This document shows positions 1 through 5,228 of a stretch of 5,228 nt of DNA, piece after piece; the first letter of the stretch is position 1, and the number at the start of each line of letters is the position of its first letter. The notes beneath the pieces are model-generated. The model saw nothing but the letters and a program-made list of their open reading frames with translations, was not told the origin of the DNA and did not search any database. The stretch is taken from positions 1 to 5,228 of the forward strand of contig CANHYS010000212.1 of assembly GCA_947464585.1 (NCBI GenBank). Reading direction: 5' to 3'. A program made the translations under genes and the position numbers. The stretch is from Planctomycetaceae bacterium (GTDB taxonomy: Bacteria; Planctomycetota; Planctomycetia; Pirellulales; UBA1268).

Positions 1-1042
1 ATTCCTCGTGCAGCGATCGGCCGACTGCCGCCTTGAACCGTGATTCGAGGCTGGTCCGCGAGAGGCCCACCGCTGCGGCAAGCGCCTCGACGGCCGGCCT
101 CATCCACGGGGTGCGTCGCAGGGCATGCAAGGTTTCGACCACGGCGGGGTCGCTCGTCGCCAGCGTGTCGGTCGACGCTCTCGCCACGACGCCGATGGGC
201 GGTACGACGATCCGCTGCGCGTGAGCCTGACTACGGTGTGGCTGGCCGCGGCGGCCACGTCCGGCCGATGCCTCCTGAGCAGGCTGCATCAGCCGGTCGA
301 GCGTGGCCGCCGCCTCGTAGCCGATCCTCCTGGCCGCCTGATCGATGCTCGACAGCGGCGGGTCGGTGAGTTCGCAGATCATCTCGTCGTTGTCGACGCC
401 GAGCACGGCCACGTCGTGCGGCACCCGCAGGCCGAGCGTGCGGCAGGCTTCGAGCACATGCCGCGCCCGCACGTCGTTGCAGGCCATCAGCCCAAGCGGC
501 TTCGGAAGTTGGGAGAGCCAGCGGATGAGTTCGCCCTGCAGATCAGCCCAGCGGCGGGCATTGCCATGGCGACCCGAAAAGGCGTGGCAGGGTCGCTTGG
601 CCCGACCGCAGGCCTGGGCAAAGGCGGCCGACCGCTCCTCCGACCAGCCGCTCGTCGCTGTCCGCGGATAGCCGCAGAAGGCGAGTGTCTCGAAGCCGCA
701 GGCGAGCAGGTGCTCCGCACCGAGGTGGCCGATGACCTGATTATCGGTATAGATGTAGGGAATACCCGACGATGCCTCATGCCAGCCGTAGCCGCCGCCG
801 ACGCCGACCACCGGGATGTCGAGGCCGCGAATCGCCGTGGCCACGCGGCGGTCATCGAAGTTCGCGATGATCCCCTGCCCGTGCCAGCGGGCCAGATCGG
901 GCAGTTTCTGCAGCGGATCCTCCTCGACGTAGAGGCTCCACTGGGTCCGCTCCCGCGCAAACGTCGCCACGCCTGCGATGATCAGCCGGTCGTATGGCCG
1001 GGCTGCATCGAGGATGACGGCGACGAGCGGAGCGGCTGGCAT
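1..1042 (-). CDS. xylR: XylR-type D-xylose-responsive transcriptional regulator (C-terminus cut off by window edge)
   Basis: Cytoplasmic regulator with an N-terminal periplasmic-binding-protein-like (LacI-type) sugar domain and a C-terminal AraC-type DNA-binding domain. The 347 residues visible align by eye almost throughout with E. coli XylR (392 aa). Matching landmarks are YDRLIIAGV (17-25), VEEDP (39-43), GIIANFDD (57-64), PVVGVGGGY (77-85), YTDN (98-101), ACNDVRARHVLEAC (187-200), VAVLGVDNDE (211-220), PPLSSI (228-233), the linker IVVPPIGVV (278-286) and the first helix-turn-helix VGLSRTSLESRFK (325-337). About 45 residues, including the second helix-turn-helix, lie beyond position 1. The start at 1042 (MPAAPLVAVIL) matches where family members begin. 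An in-frame ATG at 1069, directly preceded by an in-frame TGA, is the only longer option. Neither has a clear Shine-Dalgarno. The gene lies 54 bp (27 bp from the 1069 start) downstream of the isomerase gene, so probably the same transcript. The link between the sugar domain and the HTH carries an extra basic segment (about 254-276). Confidence 0.93.
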   Translation of the reverse strand, partial: MPAAPLVAVILDAARPYDRLIIAGVATFARERTQWSLYVEEDPLQKLPDLARWHGQGIIANFDDRRVATAIRGLDIPVVGVGGGYGWHEASSGIPYIYTDNQVIGHLGAEHLLACGFETLAFCGYPRTATSGWSEERSAAFAQACGRAKRPCHAFSGRHGNARRWADLQGELIRWLSQLPKPLGLMACNDVRARHVLEACRTLGLRVPHDVAVLGVDNDEMICELTDPPLSSIDQAARRIGYEAAATLDRLMQPAQEASAGRGRRGQPHRSQAHAQRIVVPPIGVVARASTDTLATSDPAVVETLHALRRTPWMRPAVEALAAAVGLSRTSLESRFKAAVGRSLHEE

Positions 1043-1096
1043 GGGCGAACCCGTTGCAGATGGACGCATTCACCGGCTGACGCACGGACACGGACA

Positions 1097-2134
1097 TCAG
1101 GCGGAGAGCAGGTGTTCAAGCACGAGCCGCTCGAGCGCCTCGTAATCGCGGGCGGCGATGCACTGCTGGGCTGTCGTGGCGGGGAACGACCGCACCTTCT
1201 CGACCAGCCGCAGGAACACCGCCTTGCTCGTGGCCAGATGGGCCGTGGCAGACTCTGCCTTCTGCGTCCGCTGCGCCTTCACGTCGAAGCCGACGAATGC
1301 TCCCGAGGCGGCGTAGTTGGCCGATTCCAGCACGCGGACCTGATCGAAAGCGCCACGGAGATTGGCCGCACCGAAGACCTTGTCCTGGTCGAACTTGAGC
1401 CCGTTCTGGTCGTTGAGGTGCACGCTCCAGAGCTTGCCGGCGGCCAGCGCGAAGCCCATCTCGTCGGAGGGATCGAGGCCGGCCAGAATGGCGTGAGCCG
1501 ATTCGATCAGCACGCCCACCCGCGTGGGATCCATCGATCGGGCCCCGAGTGAGAGCGCATGGCCGATCGTCGGCACAAAGGCGTGGTCGACCGGCTCGTT
1601 CGGCTTCGGCTCGATGGCGATTCTCACCTTCGGGCTCGCCGACAGGATCGCGTTGATTGCGTCGAGCATCTGCTGTGAGGCCTCGATCGGGTTTTTGCTC
1701 TCGCGGACGGAAGTGCCCTCGCGAGCAGGCCACATCACGATCAGATCGGTGCCCAGGGCCAACGCCACGTCGACCGCCCGCTTCGACCGATCGATCGCCC
1801 ACTTGCGTGCGGCGGGGTCGTTGCTCGTGTAGCCACCGTCGATGCCGTGGGGATGCTCCCAGAGTCGCGGTGCGACAAACTCGGGGGTCAGCCCCATGTC
1901 GGCGAGCTTGCGCCGCATCGCCTCGGCCTCGTGAACGATCTGGCTCGGGGTGAGGTTTTCGAGATCGGGCACGGCATCGTCGTCGTGAAACTGGATCCCC
2001 TCGAACCCGAGAGCCACTGCCGCCTTCAGGACGTCGTCAAACGCTACCTGCGGTCGCACGGGCGGGCCAAATGGGTCGGCACCGCGGCTGATGTTCCAGG
2101 GACCGATCGAGAAGCGATACGAGGCAGCAGCCAT
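1097..2134 (-). CDS. xylA: Class I xylose isomerase-like TIM-barrel protein with an altered metal site
   Basis: 345-aa cytoplasmic TIM-barrel protein aligning by eye with actinobacterial (Streptomyces-type) XylA, which interconverts D-xylose and D-xylulose using two divalent metals. Matched residues: W13 in the N-terminal GPWNI motif, the catalytic pair H50/D53 in FHDDD (49-53), W135 and the REG motif (138-140), E175/K177 in EPKPNEP (175-181), E211/H214, D249/D251 in FDQD (248-251) and D284. Two departures are clear. The metal-1 ligand Asp245 of Streptomyces XylA aligns without gaps to His239 (motif WSVHLN), and Phe94 aligns to W92. The C-terminal arm that clasps the neighbouring subunit is about 30 residues shorter, although the closing HLL motif is kept. 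The ATG at 2134 has GGAG 11 nt upstream (2146-2149), a little far. Neighbouring xylR supports a pentose role, but the altered site means another ketose/aldose pair is possible. Confidence 0.85.
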   Translation of the reverse strand: MAAASYRFSIGPWNISRGADPFGPPVRPQVAFDDVLKAAVALGFEGIQFHDDDAVPDLENLTPSQIVHEAEAMRRKLADMGLTPEFVAPRLWEHPHGIDGGYTSNDPAARKWAIDRSKRAVDVALALGTDLIVMWPAREGTSVRESKNPIEASQQMLDAINAILSASPKVRIAIEPKPNEPVDHAFVPTIGHALSLGARSMDPTRVGVLIESAHAILAGLDPSDEMGFALAAGKLWSVHLNDQNGLKFDQDKVFGAANLRGAFDQVRVLESANYAASGAFVGFDVKAQRTQKAESATAHLATSKAVFLRLVEKVRSFPATTAQQCIAARDYEALERLVLEHLLSA

Positions 2135-2220
2135 GGCGAGAGAATCTCCGACGGGAGGAACGGACTGGTTTGTCTGCGGGAGGACACGCTATCCACGAGG
2201 GTCGAAAGACTATCCCGCCA

Positions 2221-2253
2221 GGTTTATGCTCTTTCGTAAATGTTTTATGCTTT
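2221..2253. repeat. Pair of direct repeats 21 bp apart, candidate XylR operator
   Basis: TTTATGCT occurs at 2223-2230 and again at 2244-2251. Extending outwards, the 12-mers GGTTTATGCTCT (2221-2232) and GTTTTATGCTTT (2242-2253) match at 10 of 12 bases. The 21-bp period is two helical turns, the spacing of the AraC I1-I2 half-sites, and E. coli XylR also binds direct repeats between divergent xyl promoters. I did not notice TTTATGCT elsewhere in the window. The repeats are seen directly; operator function is inferred from position, spacing and the adjacent xylR. Confidence 0.5.
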
Positions 2254-2317
2254 AACGAGTCGGCTGGCCACCGTCGCACGCGGGTCGGGTAGCATGGCCG
2301 CGTCTGACCGCCGCCCT

Positions 2318-2321
2318 GGAG
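2318..2321 (+). promoter_or_regulatory. Shine-Dalgarno GGAG that fixes the aldolase-like gene start
   Basis: GGAG sits 8 nt before the ATG at 2330. The in-frame ATGs further upstream at 2240 and 2294 have no comparable site. The 2240 option would also place the AT-rich direct repeats inside the coding region. This decides in favour of 2330. Confidence 0.7.
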
Positions 2322-2329
2322 CCATCGCC

Positions 2330-3409
2330 ATGCCGTCAAAGCAGCCCGAGAAATCGCTCGACCTGAAACTGGCCCGCATTGTGGCCAGTCCCGCCTGCCA
2401 GGACTTTATTCTGGCCGATGCCAAGGATGCCGACATGGCGTTCGGGCTGGCCTCGCCCGGTCTGGCTCCGGGCGGAAAGCCCGGTACTGGACCGTTCCGG
2501 TCGATCAGCGAGTATCGCGACTCCATTCGCGAGATCGTCGGGCAGGGGCTCGTCGACATCATGCTCATGAGCGCGAGCACGAGCGAGATCTTGGCGATCG
2601 AGGAGGGGCTGTTCGTCGCGAGTCACGTCACGCCCGCCGTGCGGATGAACGACACGACCGACATCTGGCTTGCCACCGGCACCGGCGGCTACGGCCGCGA
2701 GCCCGCCCTGCCCTTCTCCACGACGACGATTTCGCAGGCGCGGTGTGGCCGGATCGATGCGGTGCATGACACGTTGCACACGGATCAAACCCGCGGCGCG
2801 AACCTCGGCCTCTTTTCCCTCACGCTCAACGACGATGCCACGCTCGATCGAGCGATGCTCACGGCCTACCGCGACTTCCGTATCGAGGCCGAGCGGAGCG
2901 GCTTCCGCCATTTTCTGGAGGTGTTTTTCCCGAATGCGCTCGATCGCGTTCCCGGGAAGCCCACGGGCGAGAAGCCCCGGGACATCGCGAGGTTCCTCGC
3001 CGACCACGTCGTGCGATGCCTGGCGGGAGTGCCGCGGGCGGGCAGGCCGATCTTCCTCAAGATTCCGTACCTCGGGCCCGAGGTCACAGAGCAGTTGGCG
3101 GCTTATGACCGGTCGGTCGTCGTGGGCATCCTGGGTGGTGGCGCCGGCACGACGCACGACGCGTTTGGCCTGCTCGCCGACGCGAAGCGGCACGGGGCGC
3201 GGGTCGCGCTCTTCGGCCGCAAGATCAACGCGGCCGAGCACCAGCTCTCGTTCGTGAAGTTCCTGCGGCTGGTGGCCGACGGTGAACTGGCAGCGGACGA
3301 GGGTGTGAAGGCCTACCACGGCGAGCTGGCGAAGCTCGGCATCCGTCCGCACCGCTCGCTCGAGGCGGACCTCGCCCGCAGTTCCACGGCATCAGCCTAC
3401 GGCGGGTGA
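2330..3409 (+). CDS. Class I aldolase-like TIM-barrel protein (DhnA/DeoC/LacD-like), function unknown
   Basis: 359-aa soluble protein with no signal peptide or membrane segment. I do not recognise a named family, but the second half reads like a class I (Schiff-base) aldolase barrel. IFLKIPYLGP (241-250) puts Lys244 at the end of a hydrophobic strand, where DhnA-type aldolases carry the substrate-binding lysine. VVVGILGGGAG (263-273) and VALFGRKIN (292-300) resemble the GG and GR phosphate-binding loops of strands 7 and 8. HFLEVFFPN (194-202) resembles an acidic strand of the same fold. The N-terminal half (strands around LVDIMLMS, 74-81) is less informative. The start at 2330 is chosen from its GGAG; starts at 2294 or 2240 would add 12 or 30 low-complexity residues. 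Divergence from the xylA-like/xylR pair across a shared control region suggests cleavage or condensation of a sugar or sugar phosphate. The coding call is firm; the aldolase assignment is moderate and the substrate unknown. Confidence 0.8.
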   Translation: MPSKQPEKSLDLKLARIVASPACQDFILADAKDADMAFGLASPGLAPGGKPGTGPFRSISEYRDSIREIVGQGLVDIMLMSASTSEILAIEEGLFVASHVTPAVRMNDTTDIWLATGTGGYGREPALPFSTTTISQARCGRIDAVHDTLHTDQTRGANLGLFSLTLNDDATLDRAMLTAYRDFRIEAERSGFRHFLEVFFPNALDRVPGKPTGEKPRDIARFLADHVVRCLAGVPRAGRPIFLKIPYLGPEVTEQLAAYDRSVVVGILGGGAGTTHDAFGLLADAKRHGARVALFGRKINAAEHQLSFVKFLRLVADGELAADEGVKAYHGELAKLGIRPHRSLEADLARSSTASAYGG

Positions 3410-3410
3410 G
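3371..3410. terminator. Possible stem-loop at the convergent gene ends
   Basis: CTCGCCCGC (3371-3379) can pair with GCGGGTGAG (3402-3410): nine pairs including one G-U, around a 22-nt loop that could itself form a 3-bp GGC/GCC stem. It overlaps the last codons and TGA of the aldolase-like gene and lies 11 bp past the stop of the PAS-AraC gene, so it could act for both directions. There is no T-tract on either side, and in DNA this GC-rich such a stem may be chance. Confidence 0.25.
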
Positions 3411-3420
3411 CGACGGTGGG

Positions 3421-4173
3421 TCAGTGCGGAGTCGCCCGACCGGCATGGCGCTGCCGATACTGCTGCGGTGGCAGGCCCGCGTGCCTGCGGAATGCCCGGG
3501 TGAAGTGGGCCTGGTCGTAGAAGCCGCAGTCGCTCGCGATCCGCCCGATCGGTTCGTTCGTCTGTTCGAGTCGGCGACGGGCCATCGTGAGCCGGGTATA
3601 GAGGATGTAGTCGCCTGGACTGATGTTGAATAGCCGACGAAACTCCCGTTGCAACTGGCTGACCGACAGCCCTGCTCGCCCGGCGAGGTCGGCGCAGGCG
3701 ATCGGCCGGCTGTAGTGTGCGATCACGTATTCGAGCGCCGGCGTCAGCCGCCGGTATTCCTCCGGCGCGTTGCCGGCGTGGTCGTACGGCCTGAGGATTC
3801 CGGCTAGTCCCGAGACCTGGCCGCGGGCATCGAAGAGCGGGATCTTGGTGCAGAGATACCAGCGGGGCATGCCCGTGTGATCCGGCACGAGCCATGATTG
3901 GTCGCGGAGCGGCCTTGCTGACCGCATCACCTGCCGATCCTCAGCGACATACTGCGCGGCGAGCGCGGGCGGGTGGAAGTCGGCGTCGCCCTTTCCGACG
4001 ATGTCGGCGACCGTGCGGCATCCGTGCATCGTCAGCCAGGCGGCGTTGCAGCCGGTGAAGCGGCTCTGACGGTCCTTCACGAACAGGAAGACGTCGGGGA
4101 TAGCGTCGAACAACCGGAGGATCTGTTCGGCCTGCGAGGGCATCGACGGGGTGGGGCGTGGGGATCTCACCAT
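3421..4173 (-). CDS. AraC-family transcriptional regulator with N-terminal PAS sensor domain
   Basis: 250-aa cytoplasmic regulator. Residues 15-130 form a PAS domain of PAS_4 type: FLFVKDRQSRFTGCNAAW (29-46), then GKGDADFHPPA (60-70), and a closing strand pair around WYLCTKIPLFD (105-115). Residues about 141-240 form a complete AraC DNA-binding domain with first helix-turn-helix DLAGRAGLSVSQLQREFRRLF (162-182) and the second, with the signature IASDCGFYDQAHFTRAFRRH (212-231). The PAS domain replaces the usual cupin sensor, and its ligand cannot be told from sequence. The reading frame is open up to 4440, but the PAS homology and promoter position limit the start to ATG 4173 or ATG 4143. Neither has a Shine-Dalgarno, and the predicted promoter would make a start at 4173 almost leaderless. 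The gene diverges from the DUF1501 gene, its most likely target, and probably regulates its own expression too. Confidence 0.92.
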   Translation of the reverse strand: MVRSPRPTPSMPSQAEQILRLFDAIPDVFLFVKDRQSRFTGCNAAWLTMHGCRTVADIVGKGDADFHPPALAAQYVAEDRQVMRSARPLRDQSWLVPDHTGMPRWYLCTKIPLFDARGQVSGLAGILRPYDHAGNAPEEYRRLTPALEYVIAHYSRPIACADLAGRAGLSVSQLQREFRRLFNISPGDYILYTRLTMARRRLEQTNEPIGRIASDCGFYDQAHFTRAFRRHAGLPPQQYRQRHAGRATPH

Positions 4174-4179
4174 GCGTCT

Positions 4180-4208
4180 TAAATACAAAAGGTTGCCGCG
4201 ACCGTCAA
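4180..4208 (-). promoter_or_regulatory. Sigma-70-like promoter for the PAS-AraC gene
   Basis: Read on the minus strand: TTGACG at 4208-4203 (5 of 6 to consensus), a 17-bp spacer, then TATTTA at 4185-4180 (only TAT conserved, but AT-rich within a GC-rich region). Transcription would begin within a few bases of the ATG at 4173, implying a nearly leaderless message or use of the ATG at 4143. Confidence 0.45.
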
Positions 4209-4213
4209 ATGAC
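4204..4213. promoter_or_regulatory. Inverted repeat GTCA-AA-TGAC at the junction of two divergent -35 boxes
   Basis: GTCA (4204-4207) and TGAC (4210-4213) are perfect inverted copies separated by AA. Half of the dyad lies in the -35 box of each divergent promoter, so a protein bound here would affect both. It may simply follow from two opposed TTGAC-like boxes being adjacent. Confidence 0.4.
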
Positions 4214-4238
4214 ACGGATGTTCCTCGCTGGCTATGAT
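4209..4238 (+). promoter_or_regulatory. Sigma-70-like promoter for the DUF1501 gene
   Basis: ATGACA at 4209-4214 (5 of 6 to TTGACA), an 18-bp spacer and TATGAT at 4233-4238 (5 of 6 to TATAAT). This is the best promoter in the window. The predicted transcription start is near 4245, giving a leader of about 60 nt before the GTG. Confidence 0.6.
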
Positions 4239-4268
4239 CAGAGAGTACGATTTGCAGGCGGTTTTCGC

Positions 4269-4292
4269 GGCATCCCCGACGGCATCCCCGAC
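4269..4292 (+). repeat. Perfect 12-bp tandem duplication in the DUF1501 leader
   Basis: GGCATCCCCGAC is present twice head to tail (4269-4280 and 4281-4292), ending exactly where the AAGGAGG ribosome-binding site begins. It lies inside the predicted 5' untranslated leader. It looks like a slippage or duplication product and could vary in copy number between strains. Confidence 0.9.
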
Positions 4293-4299
4293 AAGGAGG
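4293..4299 (+). promoter_or_regulatory. Strong Shine-Dalgarno AAGGAGG before a GTG start
   Basis: A full AAGGAGG lies 5 nt upstream of GTG 4305, the strongest ribosome-binding site in the window. It decides the start: the next in-frame ATG is residue 61, which would remove the Tat signal. Confidence 0.9.
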
Positions 4300-4304
4300 C
4301 TCCC

Positions 4305-5228
4305 GTGTTTGAATTCCAAGTGGCGAAGCCCAATGAAAAGGCCCTGCTCTGCGGATCGGGTCCCAGCCGCCGGGATTTCCTTCAGGTGGGGGCGCTCGCG
4401 GCGGCGGGGCTCTCGCTGCCGCAGTATGTGCGGGCGGCAAGCGAGGGGAAGGTGCGGCCGGGCCACGAGAATCGCTCGTGCATCATGATCTTCAATCTCG
4501 GTGGTCCGAGCCAGCTCGACCTCTGGGACATGAAGCCCGACGCGGCCGCCGAGATTCGCGGGCCCTTCAAGCCGATTCGGACGAAGACCGACGCGTTCGA
4601 GATCTCGGAGTTGCTGCCGAAGCACGCCGCCATCGCCGACAAGTTTTCGCTGGTGCGGTCGTGCCGGCACGACGGTGCGGCCGTGCACGACGCCGGCTGG
4701 CAGATGATGCAGACCGGTCGGCGGTTCACCGGTGGCATCCAGACGCCCCATGCCGGCAGTGTGTCGTCGTATTTGCTGGGCCGGCGGACCGACCTCCCGC
4801 CGTTCGTCGTACTGCCGCAGCTGATGGGCCGTGGCGGCGGCAATCTCCCCAATGGTCAGGCGGGAGGCTTTCTCGGCAAGGCCCAGGATCCGTTCGCGCT
4901 GATGGCCGATCCCTCGCAGCCCAACTTCCGCGTCCCCGACCTGCTGCCGCCCGATCAGATCAGTGTGGCCCGTCTCGACCGTCGCCGGAAGATGCGGGAG
5001 ATCGTCGAAGGGGCGGCGAAGGAGTTTGAGGCGAGCGAGGATGCCCGTCTGCTCGACGAGAACTTTCATGCCGCCTACCGGATGATGACGAGCACGCAGG
5101 CGCGGGAGGCCTTCGACCTGTCGAAAGAGCCTCAGGCGGTTCGTGATCGCTACGGCATGAACCGCTTCGGCCAGTGCTGCCTGCTGGCACGGCGGCTGGT
5201 CGAGAACGGTGTGCGGTTTATCACGATC
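4305..5228 (+). CDS. Tat-exported DUF1501 family protein (C-terminus cut off by window edge)
   Basis: 308 residues are visible and the gene runs past the right edge; the family is usually somewhat over 400 aa. It starts at a GTG behind AAGGAGG. The N-terminus has a 20-residue lead, then a twin-arginine signal SRRDFL (21-26), hydrophobic stretch VGALAAAGLSL (28-38) and a likely cleavage near VRA (42-44), so the protein should be exported folded. Typical DUF1501 landmarks follow: NLGGPSQLDLWDMKP (64-78), EIRGPFKPI (83-91), LLPKHAAIADKFSLVRSC (103-120), HD..AVHDAGWQMMQTGR (122-139), and near the edge YGMNRFGQCCLLARRLVENG. DUF1501 (PF07394) is placed in the alkaline phosphatase/sulfatase-like superfamily, but its reaction is unproven. 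In planctomycetes it is commonly found beside DUF1549/DUF1553 cytochrome-type genes. None is seen here: the gene has its own promoter and diverges from the PAS-AraC regulator, so any partner would have to lie to the right. Confidence 0.94.
   Translation, partial: MFEFQVAKPNEKALLCGSGPSRRDFLQVGALAAAGLSLPQYVRAASEGKVRPGHENRSCIMIFNLGGPSQLDLWDMKPDAAAEIRGPFKPIRTKTDAFEISELLPKHAAIADKFSLVRSCRHDGAAVHDAGWQMMQTGRRFTGGIQTPHAGSVSSYLLGRRTDLPPFVVLPQLMGRGGGNLPNGQAGGFLGKAQDPFALMADPSQPNFRVPDLLPPDQISVARLDRRRKMREIVEGAAKEFEASEDARLLDENFHAAYRMMTSTQAREAFDLSKEPQAVRDRYGMNRFGQCCLLARRLVENGVRFITI

Larger units (their letters stand above)
2135..2329. promoter_or_regulatory. Divergent control region between the xylose isomerase-like and aldolase-like genes
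   Basis: This 195-bp non-coding stretch separates two divergent starts, so it must hold the promoters for both directions. It is GC-rich except for an AT-rich island at about 2222-2255 that carries two direct repeats (listed separately). I could not find a convincing -35/-10 pair for either direction. The best hexamers, such as TAGCAT at 2290-2295 on the plus strand or GATAGT at 2214-2209 on the minus strand, lack good partners. Weak promoters next to a direct-repeat site would fit activator-dependent transcription; that is inference. Confidence 0.6.

Noticed and set aside
1082..1096. Short tandem repeat (ACGGAC-type, two copies) between the isomerase and xylR genes
   Set aside because: Only about 6 bp per copy, within expectation for GC-rich sequence, with no sign of a regulatory role.
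125..1552. A 475-codon open frame on the plus strand running antisense to both xylR and the isomerase gene
   Set aside because: It spans two genes with clear family matches on the other strand and its product has no recognisable motif. Long antisense frames are expected in high-GC DNA with G/C-rich third positions.
2240..2329. Upstream starts (2240 or 2294) for the aldolase-like gene
   Set aside because: No ribosome-binding site, low-complexity added residues, and the 2240 start lies inside the AT-rich repeat region. The ATG at 2330 has GGAG at 8 nt.
2336..3352. A 338-codon open frame on the minus strand opposite the aldolase-like gene
   Set aside because: Its product is Arg/Glu/His-rich with no recognisable domain, while the plus frame has aldolase-like motifs and a well-spaced GGAG. 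It is a reading-frame shadow.
4174..4440. N-terminal extension of the PAS-AraC protein to the ATG at 4440
   Set aside because: The extra 89 residues are Pro/Arg/Gly-rich, cover the intergenic promoters and overlap the start of the DUF1501 gene; the PAS homology begins after 4173.
4179..5069. A 296-codon open frame on the minus strand opposite the DUF1501 gene
   Set aside because: The plus strand encodes an unambiguous Tat signal and DUF1501 motifs. The antisense frame also crosses the divergent promoter region and lacks any domain.

Overview
This GC-rich window carries five protein genes. Two of them run off the edges. The likely source is a planctomycete, probably a Pirellulales-type bacterium. 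That is an inference from a Tat-exported DUF1501 protein, a PAS-AraC regulator, codons strongly biased to G/C in the third position, and a short actinobacterial-style xylose isomerase homologue. No RNA gene, CRISPR array, IS element, phage gene or attachment site was seen.

Left half (1-3409) is a sugar-metabolism locus. On the minus strand, a class I xylose isomerase homologue (1097-2134) is followed after a short gap by a XylR-type regulator (1-1042, C-terminus cut off by the window edge), so the two probably form one operon. Facing them on the plus strand is a TIM-barrel protein resembling class I aldolases (2330-3409). The 195-bp divergent intergenic region contains an AT-rich island with two direct repeats 21 bp apart. 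That geometry suits an AraC/XylR-family dimer, so XylR may control both directions in response to xylose or a related sugar. No xylulokinase or sugar transporter is visible.

Right half (3421-5228) is a second divergent pair. A PAS-AraC regulator (3421-4173, minus) faces a Tat-exported DUF1501 protein (4305 to the right edge, plus, GTG start with a strong ribosome-binding site). Their 131-bp intergenic region holds two good sigma-70-like promoters whose -35 boxes abut back to back over a TGAC inverted repeat, and a 12-bp perfect tandem duplication right next to the DUF1501 ribosome-binding site. The aldolase-like gene and the PAS-AraC gene converge with only 11 bp between their stop codons.

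The gene set looks like ordinary planctomycete accessory metabolism rather than a clearly new system. The points most worth checking are the His replacing a metal-ligand Asp in the isomerase, the candidate XylR operator, the uncharacterised aldolase-like gene it may control, and the back-to-back promoter.
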